NCBI RefSeq assembly: GCF_000292345.1
Contig: NZ_ALOU01000031.1
Coordinates: forward strand, 20,115-84,114
DNA from: Cupriavidus sp. BIS7
Lineage (GTDB): Bacteria > Pseudomonadota > Gammaproteobacteria > Burkholderiales > Burkholderiaceae
Length of the DNA stretch: 64,000 nt
Direction of reading: 5' to 3'
Below are positions 25,269 through 32,036 of the stretch, piece by piece (positions within the stretch are counted from its first letter, which is position 1; each line of letters opens with the position of its first letter). The notes beneath the pieces were generated by a model that worked only from the letters and a program-made list of their open reading frames with translations, searched no databases and was not told where the DNA came from. A program made the position numbers and the translations under genes.

Positions 25269-26243
25269 ATGCCGAAGGTTGCATTGCTTGGGGCGGCGGG
25301 AGTCATCGGACAAAGCATCGCCGCTGCGCTGCGCGGCAAGGGCGAGCGCTACAGGGTGGTAGGCAGGAACGATGCGAATCTGCGCCAGGCATTTGGCAAC
25401 GACCCGCTGGCGGAGATCGTGACCTGGGATACGGATTCCGCGGAATCGATGCGTGCCGCGGTTGCCGGTGCCGAAACGCTGATCTACCTGGTTGGCGTGA
25501 ACTACTGGCAGTTCGAACTGCACCCGCAACTGATGCGCAAGACGCTGGATGCCGCTGTGGCGGCCGGAGTCACGAACATCGTCCTGATTGGCACGGTGTA
25601 TCCATATGGCAGGGCACGGACCACGCCGGTGCGTGAAGACCATCCGCGTGATCCGCACACGTTCAAGGGCCAGATGCGCAAGGCGCAGGAGGACATGTTG
25701 ATGCAGGCCCATGCCGATGGCCGCATCAACGCGACGGTGCTGCGGCTGCCCGATTTCTATGGTCCCGGCGTCGAGGCCAGCCTGCTGCATCGCGCTGCGC
25801 TGGCGGCGGCGAATGGCGGCACGGCGGACCTTATCGGGCCGATCGACCGGCCCCACGAATTCGTCTTCGTGCCGGACGTGGGGCCCGTGGTGGCAAGGGT
25901 CATCGACACCCCGGCCGCGTTCGGGAAGATCTGGCACCTTGCCGGCGCCGGCGTCATCACGCAGCGCGAACTGATTCAGGAGATGGAGCGCCAGACCGGC
26001 CGGCCGCTGAAGCGGCGCGTTGCGGGCAAGATGACGCTGCGTCTGCTGGGCCTGTTCAATCCGCTTATGCGTGAAATGGTGGAGATGAACTATCTGATGA
26101 CCGATCCAGTCGTCCTGGACGATTCCGCGCTGCAGCGGCTGATCGGGCCAATCCGCAAGACGCCCTACCGGGAGGGGATTCGCCAGACGCTTGCCGCTGC
26201 AGAGTGCGCTAATGCGCGCATTGCTCCCGAACTGGCCGGCTGA
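25269..26243 (+). CDS. NAD(P)-dependent epimerase/dehydratase-like reductase
   Basis: 324 residues, an extended SDR. The nucleotide-binding motif near the N-terminus is GAAGVIGQSIAAAL (GxxGxxG); TNIVLIGTVYPYGRA with the later Y is in the position of the active-site region, though a clean YxxxK was not identified, so catalysis may be altered. DFYGPGVEASLLH is typical of NAD-dependent epimerases. GGGAG lies upstream of the ATG. The divergent LysR gene is the likely regulator. Substrate unknown. Confidence 0.8.
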   Translation: MPKVALLGAAGVIGQSIAAALRGKGERYRVVGRNDANLRQAFGNDPLAEIVTWDTDSAESMRAAVAGAETLIYLVGVNYWQFELHPQLMRKTLDAAVAAGVTNIVLIGTVYPYGRARTTPVREDHPRDPHTFKGQMRKAQEDMLMQAHADGRINATVLRLPDFYGPGVEASLLHRAALAAANGGTADLIGPIDRPHEFVFVPDVGPVVARVIDTPAAFGKIWHLAGAGVITQRELIQEMERQTGRPLKRRVAGKMTLRLLGLFNPLMREMVEMNYLMTDPVVLDDSALQRLIGPIRKTPYREGIRQTLAAAECANARIAPELAG

Positions 26244-26291
26244 TCCCGGCCCGGTGTCAACGCCATGAATCCGGCAACAGTTAAAGGAAGC

Positions 26292-26314
26292 GAGCGTGAG
26301 CGTGAGCGTGAGCG
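26292..26314 (+). repeat. 6-bp tandem repeat (GAGCGT)
   Basis: Three exact copies of GAGCGT plus a near-complete fourth lie in the 196-bp gap between the reductase and the next gene. It is not inside a supported gene and may simply be a slippage-prone microsatellite. Confidence 0.7.
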
Positions 26315-26439
26315 AGCGGCGCGGTGACGCCGTCGCGCGTTGCAACATGCAAGGCCGCCACACTCGCATGCCTGGCCCCTGGTCATTGGGGCAAGCGTTT
26401 CTTTCGTGTCGTTGTTTCACCTGATCATGGGAGCAGCCA

Positions 26440-26904
26440 ATGAAGAATCTGCTGATGTCGATGGCCGTTGCGGCCGCGCTGGGCCTGTCGCTCGGTGCAC
26501 AGGCGCAGGCGCCCGCCGGCGCGCCATCGGGTAGTACCGCCCTCTGCAAGGACGGCACCTACTATTCCGGCGCCTCGAAGAAAGGCGCTTGCGCCGGACA
26601 CAAGGGCATCAAGGACTGGTATGGCGGCGCCGAGGCCGCCGCGTCCGCTCCGGCCGCTCCAGCGGCAATGGCACCTGCGGCTCCTGCACCCAAGGCCGCG
26701 ACGCCGGCGGCTCCTGCCGCAGAGAAGAAGACTGCCGCAGCGCCGGGCGGCGGCCCGGGCCAGGTCTGGGTCAACACGTCTACCAAGGTCTACCATTGCC
26801 CGTCAGACCGCTACTACGGCAAGACCAAGAGCGGTGAGTACATGTCGGAGTCGGACGCCAAGGCCAAGGGCTTCAAGCCCGATCACGGCAAGGCCTGCTC
26901 CTGA
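26440..26904 (+). CDS. secreted DUF3761 protein with C-terminal Cys domain
   Basis: 154 residues. Signal peptide MKNLLMSMAVAAALGLSLGAQAQ, then a DUF3761-type motif (ALCKDGTYYSGASKKGACAG, HKGIKDWYG), an Ala/Pro linker of about 50 residues, and a second small domain, VWVNTSTKVYHCPSDRYYGK, ending KGFKPDHGKAC. The second part resembles the short domain common in Ralstonia/Cupriavidus secreted proteins that resembles the Ada metal-binding region. Two cysteines per domain may form disulfides. Function unknown. Confidence 0.8.
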   Translation: MKNLLMSMAVAAALGLSLGAQAQAPAGAPSGSTALCKDGTYYSGASKKGACAGHKGIKDWYGGAEAAASAPAAPAAMAPAAPAPKAATPAAPAAEKKTAAAPGGGPGQVWVNTSTKVYHCPSDRYYGKTKSGEYMSESDAKAKGFKPDHGKACS

Positions 26905-26917
26905 CGCCATCGCCAGT

Positions 26918-26950
26918 GCACGGGGCCACACGGGGCCAGCGGTCCCGTGC
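26918..26950. terminator. possible bidirectional stem-loop between convergent genes
   Basis: GCACGGG (26918-26924) pairs with CCCGTGC (26944-26950). The loop holds a 10-bp tandem CACGGGGCCA. It lies between the convergent DUF3761 and PEBP genes. There is no T-run on either side, so termination is only suggested. Confidence 0.35.
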
Positions 26951-26959
26951 CGGCTCCAA

Positions 26960-27526
26960 TCAGGGCCTGCGTTTCTGGTAAGTGCCGATCAGTTCGGCAT
27001 GCGCAAGGATGTGCCCCTTCATCGCCCGTTCCAGGGCAGCCTTGTCCGGCCTGCCCAGATCGGGCAATACGACATCCAGTGCGTAGAGCTTGTGGAAATA
27101 ACGATGGCGGCCAACCGGCGGGCACGGGCCGCCAAAGCCGGTGCGTTGCCAGTCGTTGAGGCCTTCGTGCGTGCCGGGCGGCAGGCTGCTTCGTTTGACC
27201 CCCTGGGCAAGCGATCCATCGTGCGGTGGCAGGTCATATACCACCCAGTGGACCCAGGTCATCTGCGGCGCAGCAGGGTCCGGCGCGTCCGGGTCGTCGA
27301 CGATCAGCGCCAGGCTGGCCGTACCGGGCGGCAGCCCGGACCATGCAAGCGGCGGTGAGGTATCCGAGCCTTCGCAGGTGTGCACGGCGGGAATTGCGCC
27401 GCCGTTGGCGAATGCGGAAGAGGTCAGGGTGAGCGGCATCGATGGCCTCGTTTGGGCGAGTGGTCCTGGCCCGGACAGCATGACCGCACCAGCCAGCAAC
27501 CACGGTAGAAGTGGCAATCGCGACAT
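26960..27526 (-). CDS. secreted YbhB/YbcL (PEBP) family protein
   Basis: 188 residues with a signal peptide (MSRLPLLPWLLAGAVMLSGPGPLAQ). The phosphatidylethanolamine-binding fold is recognised by CEGSDTSPPLAWSGLP, DDPDAPDP..WVHWVVYDLP and GPCPPVGRHRYFHKLYALD, which supply the conserved anion-pocket Asp, His and Arg. Bacterial YbhB-like proteins have no firmly known substrate. The gene is downstream of the small 58-residue gene on the same strand but separated from it by a strong terminator. Confidence 0.9.
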   Translation of the reverse strand: MSRLPLLPWLLAGAVMLSGPGPLAQTRPSMPLTLTSSAFANGGAIPAVHTCEGSDTSPPLAWSGLPPGTASLALIVDDPDAPDPAAPQMTWVHWVVYDLPPHDGSLAQGVKRSSLPPGTHEGLNDWQRTGFGGPCPPVGRHRYFHKLYALDVVLPDLGRPDKAALERAMKGHILAHAELIGTYQKRRP

Positions 27527-27639
27527 ATCGGCCTTCGCCTGGGTATGGCGGCTGCTTCAACTTAGTGCGGATCGAGGACCGGATCAAGGGCCTGCGCAAG
27601 GGCCTGTCGTACATCGCCATCGGCCGCATGGGAAACGAA

Positions 27640-27668
27640 AATGGCCCGGCAGAACCAGCCGGGCCATT
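27640..27668 (-). terminator. rho-independent terminator of the 58-residue gene
   Basis: On the minus strand an 11-bp perfect stem (AATGGCCCGGC with GCCGGGCCATT) closes a seven-base loop and is followed by TTTTCGTTT. It lies 16 bp after the stop of the gene at 27684-27860. Confidence 0.85.
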
Positions 27669-27683
27669 GCGCCGCGTCACCGG

Positions 27684-27860
27684 TTAGTGTCCGCGGGTTG
27701 AACCCGCGCGCTGTGACCGGGTAACAAAGCCGCCCTTTGGCGCGCCGCCGCTGGCCTTTGTCGTGGCGGGCGGGTTTCCCGGTGCGCCAGACTGGCTCAT
27801 GGGCGTTGTCGGGGGAGAACCTTTCCCCTGGCCGTGAGATTGCCGTGGCGGACCCTTCAT
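27684..27860 (-). CDS. small Gly/Pro-rich protein of unknown function
   Basis: 58 residues starting MKGPPRQSHGQGKG and ending SQRAGSTRGH; rich in Gly, Pro, Ser and Lys, with no hydrophobic segment or cysteine. Support is not from homology but from signals: GGAGG six bases before the ATG and a classic intrinsic terminator right after the stop. A longer in-frame start at 27917 lacks such a site. Likely a disordered cytoplasmic protein. Confidence 0.6.
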   Translation of the reverse strand: MKGPPRQSHGQGKGSPPTTPMSQSGAPGNPPATTKASGGAPKGGFVTRSQRAGSTRGH

Positions 27861-28174
27861 GATCGCCTCCATGTTGCGCATGCGCGTCGCCCAGCGCGTG
27901 TGTGCCGAGTGGGGCATGCCGGGTTGTCAGGGAATGGAAGGAGACGTGCTCTCTAGCGCGTCGTAACCTTTGACGCGCCCGGGCACGGGGAGGTTCGCTC
28001 GCCGGTCAGTGGTTGGGGTAGCGGTTGTAGTTGGCATTGTGGCTACACCCGGTTGCGCCGCCGGAGAACCGGGTGCACGATGCAACGCCCGCGTGCCCGC
28101 GTGCCCGCGTGCCCGCGTGCCCGCGTGCCCGCGTGCCCGCGTGCCCGCGTATCCGCACCCACAACTAGTCAAAC
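27861..28174. other. 314-bp region between divergent genes, upstream of dctP
   Basis: No gene with homology. It holds the promoters of the 58-residue gene (minus) and of the TRAP binding protein (plus), and an 8-bp tandem repeat (28088-28150) that ends 24 bp before the dctP start. An open frame on the plus strand from 27970 begins with a lipoprotein-like stretch (VVVGIVATPGCAAGEPG) and then enters the repeat; it is treated as doubtful. Confidence 0.5.
28088..28150 (+). repeat. 8-bp tandem repeat upstream of dctP
   Basis: CCCGCGTG is repeated seven times exactly, followed by an eighth copy missing its last G. The unit is not a multiple of three, so copy-number change by slippage would alter the spacing of any promoter upstream and the frame of any gene reading through. 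Confidence 0.9.
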
Positions 28175-29209
28175 ATGATCGAATTTCACCGCGAGTTTCA
28201 CCATACCGCACGCCGCGCCACAGTGGCGCTGGCCATTCTGGCTGGTTTGGCAGGCGCCGCGCTGCCGGCCCACGCCACCGAGCCGACGCAATGGCGCATG
28301 GCAACGGAGTACCCCGCGAACACCATGCCCGGCGAAGGGGTGTCCACCTTTGCCGCGGAAGTGAAGTCCCGCACGGGCGGGGCGCTGGAGATCGTTCCTT
28401 CGTACGATGCCTCGGCAGGCATCAAGTCTGCCGATATCCCCAAGGCGGTGCGCGACGGCGTGCTGGATGCGGGGGATGCCTACGGCGGCGCGCTGACCGG
28501 ATTGAATCCCGTATTCGCGTTGTCCTCGCTGCCGTTCGTGGTCGGTAACATCCAGGACGCGCAGCGGCTGCTTGACCTGGCGCGCCCGCTCTACGCCAAG
28601 GCATTCGAGGCGCTCGGCCAGCATCTGCTCTATGTCACGCCGTGGCCAGCATCGGGGATCTGGTCCAGCCAGCCGGCATCCAGCGTCGATGCGCTGCGTA
28701 CGCTATCCATTCGCACCTATGACACCACGTCCGCCAGCGTCATGCAGGCTGCCGGGGCCAAGGCGGAGTTCCTTTCGTTTTCCGAGCTTCCGGCACGGCT
28801 GAAGGCTGGAACGATCAACGCCGCGTTGTCGTCGGGGGATGGCGACGCGGGCCGGAAGTTGTGGGGCTGGCTCCCGTACTTCACGACCATCGAATATGCA
28901 ATGCCGCTGTCGTTTGCCACGGTCAGTGCCCGCGCGTACGCGGCGCTATCGCCGGAGCAAAGACGCGAGGTCGACCAGGCCGCCCAGGCCACGGAGACCC
29001 AGCAGTGGTTGCGGCTGCGGAGCCGGGCCGAGGATAACCGGCAGCACATGCAGCGCAGCGGCGTGACCATAGAACCGCCGTCGGCCGCGTTGCGCACGGC
29101 GCTGCAGCGCGCGGGAGGGCAAGCCGTTGCTGAATGGGAGCAGAAGGCAGGCCATGACGCCGCCGACGTACTGGATCAGTTCAGGCGCACGCCCGCCGGG
29201 GCGCGTTGA
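28175..29209 (+). CDS. TRAP transporter substrate-binding protein (DctP family)
   Basis: 344 residues. Signal peptide ending LPAHA, then the DctP fold: WRMATEYPANTMPGEG, AGIKSADIPKAVRDGVLDAG, LSSLPFVVGN, the LSIRTYDTTSASVMQAAGA segment around the conserved carboxylate-binding Arg, LKAGTINAALSSG and YAALSPEQRREVDQAA. It would bind an organic acid in the periplasm for a TRAP carrier. No DctQ/DctM genes are nearby, so it is an orphan or serves a distant membrane component. The ATG lies just after the 8-bp tandem repeat, and no good ribosome site is visible. Confidence 0.9.
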   Translation: MIEFHREFHHTARRATVALAILAGLAGAALPAHATEPTQWRMATEYPANTMPGEGVSTFAAEVKSRTGGALEIVPSYDASAGIKSADIPKAVRDGVLDAGDAYGGALTGLNPVFALSSLPFVVGNIQDAQRLLDLARPLYAKAFEALGQHLLYVTPWPASGIWSSQPASSVDALRTLSIRTYDTTSASVMQAAGAKAEFLSFSELPARLKAGTINAALSSGDGDAGRKLWGWLPYFTTIEYAMPLSFATVSARAYAALSPEQRREVDQAAQATETQQWLRLRSRAEDNRQHMQRSGVTIEPPSAALRTALQRAGGQAVAEWEQKAGHDAADVLDQFRRTPAGAR

Positions 29210-29278
29210 CGAAAACGGATAAGATACGGCCGCCCGAAAATCGGTCTAGTCGGTCTAACAAACAAGCGGAGTGATTCA

Positions 29279-29611
29279 GTGATTCAACCGAGCAACGTAT
29301 TCAAGGACAACCTGGCCCAGATGCCAGCCATCGACGGCATCGACCGCATCGATCTGGTCGACGCCGCTGGTACGGTGGTGGCCAGCATCGAGAACAAGCC
29401 CGGCAAGCAGGGCTCGCTGGCCGTGTACAACTACCTGCAGCAGGCATTCGGCACGCTTGACGCCAAGGCCGCCGAATTCGGCCTCGCGTTGTTCGGCGAA
29501 CACACGGCCGATGCGCGCAATCGCCCGAACGCCCACCCGAACATCGACCGGCTGCTGGCCATCGTGGCTGGCGGGGAAGCATTGCGCATGATCGTGGTGG
29601 CCAGCGCGTAA
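29279..29611 (+). CDS. DUF2322 family protein
   Basis: 110 residues from GTG, with GGAG nine bases upstream. FKDNLAQMPAIDGIDRIDLV and ENKPGKQGSLAVYNYL are the conserved blocks of DUF2322. No signal peptide or membrane segment; cytoplasmic, function unknown. Just upstream is a repeat, CGGTCTAGTCGGTCTA (about 29244-29259). The gene stands alone between two transporter-binding-protein genes on the same strand. Confidence 0.82.
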   Translation: MIQPSNVFKDNLAQMPAIDGIDRIDLVDAAGTVVASIENKPGKQGSLAVYNYLQQAFGTLDAKAAEFGLALFGEHTADARNRPNAHPNIDRLLAIVAGGEALRMIVVASA

Positions 29612-29707
29612 GCACTGCTGTCAACTAGCAACAGGCCGTGCCGCGAGGGATGCCGAGACCGGGGTGATGTCGATACAATGCCCTCTGCTCATTTACTGCG
29701 AACGGAC

Positions 29708-30775
29708 ATGCTCAAGTACACCGCACTGGCCATACTCGGCACGGCCCTGATCTCCACTGCGGCGCAGTCCGTAGAAATTCAGGGCGCAGGTTCCACAGCC
29801 GCGGCGCCCGTTTACCAGGTCTGGTCAACGGGCTACGCGGCAGCCACCGGCACCAGGCTCACCTACGCGGCCGTTGGCTCTGGTGAAGGCATCCGTCGCA
29901 TTCGCGATAGCAAGGTCGATTTCGGTGCATCCGACGTACCGCTGTCGCCGCAAGAGGCAAGCAAGACAGGCCTGATCTGTATTCCCGCAGTCGTCACCGC
30001 GGCGGTTCCGGTGGTCAATCTTCCGTCGATCCCGAAAGGCCAGTTGAGGCTGACGGGCGATCTTCTGGCAAGGATCTTTCTTGGAAAGGTGGATGCGTGG
30101 GATGCGCCCGAGATTCGTGCGCTGAATCCCGGGCTCACATTGCCCAACCTGAAGATCACCCCTGTCGTGCGGACCGACGGTTCGGGAACGACCTACCACT
30201 TCAGCGCCTACCTGAGCGAAGTGAATGCGGAATGGAAATCGGCCAACGGCGCAAAGTCGTCGTTCACGTGGCCCGCAAGCTTCACGGGCGCAAAGGGCAG
30301 CGGCGAGGTGGTCAAGTCCGTGCAGAGTATTCGCGGTGCGATTGGCTATGTCGACTACAACTACGTGCTGGACGCAGGCCTGAATCCGGCGCAGTTGCGT
30401 AACGCTGACGGCAACTTCGTCAGTGCGACGGTTGCGGGCTTCCGCGACGCCGTTGTGCACAGCAACTGGAACCGGAAAGGCGACTTCACCGCGACGCTGG
30501 TCAATCAGCCCGGCGCTGAAGCATGGCCGATCACCATGGGGACGTTCATCGTCGTCCCTGCGGTCAGTCATGCAGGCGAGCGCACGCTGGAGGCCATGAA
30601 GTTCGTTACCTGGGGCTACCTGCACGGTGACCAGCTCGCGCGTGAGGCAAAGTTCGTTCCGCTGCCGGCCCAGGTGCAGGCCAATGCATATCGCGAGTTG
30701 TCGCGCGTGACGGATGCTTCGGGTAAGGCCATCGGTCTGCAAAGCATGGCCATGACGACGGGCAAGGCGCAGTAA
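29708..30775 (+). CDS. phosphate ABC transporter substrate-binding protein (PstS-like)
   Basis: 355 residues. Signal peptide MLKYTALAILGTALISTAAQS, then the PstS blocks: QGAGSTAAAPVYQVW, GSGEGIRRIRDSKVDFGASD, RTDGSGTTYHFSAYLS, GSGEVVKSVQSIRGAIGYVDY. The Ser/Asp/Arg/Thr residues of the phosphate pocket are in place. There is no pstCAB alongside, so it may work with a distant Pst system or as a scavenging or sensory protein. The ATG at 29708 gives the signal peptide. Confidence 0.9.
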   Translation: MLKYTALAILGTALISTAAQSVEIQGAGSTAAAPVYQVWSTGYAAATGTRLTYAAVGSGEGIRRIRDSKVDFGASDVPLSPQEASKTGLICIPAVVTAAVPVVNLPSIPKGQLRLTGDLLARIFLGKVDAWDAPEIRALNPGLTLPNLKITPVVRTDGSGTTYHFSAYLSEVNAEWKSANGAKSSFTWPASFTGAKGSGEVVKSVQSIRGAIGYVDYNYVLDAGLNPAQLRNADGNFVSATVAGFRDAVVHSNWNRKGDFTATLVNQPGAEAWPITMGTFIVVPAVSHAGERTLEAMKFVTWGYLHGDQLAREAKFVPLPAQVQANAYRELSRVTDASGKAIGLQSMAMTTGKAQ

Positions 30776-30840
30776 GGCCGGCCCTTCAGAACCACGGGCG
30801 GGCGCCTGGCCACCCGCTCCCGTTTCTCAATCCTCGTTTC

Positions 30841-31182
30841 TCAATCGACGATGAAGAGCGTGGCGCCCGTCGTCGTCCGCGACTGATGCGGCTCGGCGTC
30901 GTCGCCGACCTGATAGCTCATGCCAGGCCGAAGAACGAACTGGCGCCCGTCTTCCAGCGTGGTTTCCAGTTCCCCGTCCAGGCAGAACAGGACATGCCCC
31001 TTCTTGCACCAGTGATCGGCAAGATAGCCGGGCGAATACTCGACCATGCGCACACGCACGCGGCGATCGCCCTCGCCAAAATACTGCGTACGCCAGAAGG
31101 CCGTCCCGGTTTCGCCCTTGTGCTCGGTACGTTCGACCTTCGACCAATCGGTTGTGCCAAATGCGAATGCATCCATCTTCAT
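30841..31182 (-). CDS. DHCW-motif cupin protein
   Basis: 113 residues. A single cupin barrel with the metal-ligand block YLADHWCKKGHVLFCLDGE and a second block FVLRPGMSYQVGDDAEPHQS. The DHWC element matches the DHCW-motif cupin family. No signal peptide; probably a small cytosolic metal enzyme or binding protein of unknown substrate. The start at 31182 gives MKMDAFAFG, the family N-terminus; upstream in-frame sequence is the promoter region shared with the divergent gene. Confidence 0.82.
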   Translation of the reverse strand: MKMDAFAFGTTDWSKVERTEHKGETGTAFWRTQYFGEGDRRVRVRMVEYSPGYLADHWCKKGHVLFCLDGELETTLEDGRQFVLRPGMSYQVGDDAEPHQSRTTTGATLFIVD

Positions 31183-31255
31183 GCCAAGGTCCCCGAGGAA
31201 AAATGATGCGGGGGATTCTACACTTGGCGACTTTCGTGTTTCCCCGGCACCGGCC

Positions 31256-31624
31256 ATGACCCGCCTCACCAGCTTCCCCCGCTTCGCTCGTTTATCTCTC
31301 CACGGGCTGATCGCCGCGGTCCTGATGGCACAGGGCAGCGCAAATGCCTCCGACATCGACTGCGACCCGTCCGCCACGCCTGCCGTCCCCGTGCAGACGC
31401 AACGGCTGATCTGCGAGTCCGCGCTGTTTTCCATGGGCTACCAACGCATCTATGCCGAGCAGCAGCGGCTGCTCAAGGCGGGCGCCATCAGCCAGGCCGA
31501 CATCGCGGCGTTCCGGAAGAAGCGTGACGGCTGCGACACCGCATCCTGTCTGGATACCGTATTCCGTGAATGGAAGGCGGCGAATCAGTTCAGCCTGCCA
31601 ACCAGCCAGACTATGGCAAGGTAG
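31256..31624 (+). CDS. secreted LprI-like (DUF1311) protein
   Basis: 122 residues with a signal peptide (about 1-32, ending NASA-type Ala). The mature part contains QRLICESALFSMGYQRIYAE and KKRDGCDTASCLDTVFREW; the CxxxxC pair after an R-D-x-C motif and the long helix are typical of LprI/DUF1311 lysozyme-inhibitor-like proteins. The 3' end overlaps that of the convergent DUF3307 gene by 40 bp. Confidence 0.65.
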   Translation: MTRLTSFPRFARLSLHGLIAAVLMAQGSANASDIDCDPSATPAVPVQTQRLICESALFSMGYQRIYAEQQRLLKAGAISQADIAAFRKKRDGCDTASCLDTVFREWKAANQFSLPTSQTMAR

Positions 31625-31947
31625 GTCAGTACGTGCGCGTACTGGTCCAGGCCAAACGCCCACCAGAACCGCGGCAGATCCGGCGTCAATTTGGCACGTC
31701 GGCCGAGGCGCACCTTCCAGCGGTCGATCATGTAGTGGACGACGGCGTCGAAGATCCCCAACCAGAGCCAGTGGGTCACGCCGAATCCGCCGAGCAGCAC
31801 GGCCGTACACAGACCATGCAGGCCCGCATGGGCATAGCCACCTGGGCTCCGGAAGTCGCCTTTGCCGGCTAGCATCCAACTCGGCTGCCAAAGGAAGTCG
31901 CATACGAGATGCTTGGTGAACAACGCAAATAGCAGCAGCAACGCCAT
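31585..31947 (-). CDS. DUF3307 family membrane protein
   Basis: 120 residues, three to four hydrophobic segments. KHLVCDFLWQPSWML, GYAHAGLHGLCTAVLL, IFDAVVHYMIDRWKVRL and FWWAFGLDQYAHVLTYLAIVW are the conserved DUF3307 blocks with histidines and aspartates inside or at the edge of the helices. Function unknown. It lies 89 bp downstream of the large cyclase gene on the same strand and overlaps the convergent LprI-like gene at the 3' end. Confidence 0.85.
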   Translation of the reverse strand: MALLLLFALFTKHLVCDFLWQPSWMLAGKGDFRSPGGYAHAGLHGLCTAVLLGGFGVTHWLWLGIFDAVVHYMIDRWKVRLGRRAKLTPDLPRFWWAFGLDQYAHVLTYLAIVWLVGRLN

Positions 31948-32036
31948 GGCATCTCCTTCGCAGCGGTCTTATTCGCCTTCTGATGCGGGTGGATCCATTT
32001 GCGCAACTGGTTCCGATTGAACTCGACCGTTTGTAG

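Noticed and set aside
26292..26314. GAGCGT microsatellite as a regulatory or contingency repeat
   Set aside because: Short, a multiple of three, and not close enough to a start to change expression in an obvious way.
28088..28150. CRISPR-like array
   Set aside because: Units of 8 bp are contiguous with no spacers; a simple tandem repeat.
27970..28548. 192-codon plus-strand frame running through the 8-bp repeat into dctP
   Set aside because: Its second half overlaps dctP in another frame and is Arg-rich; only the first 36 codons look like a signal. Kept as a note, not as a gene.
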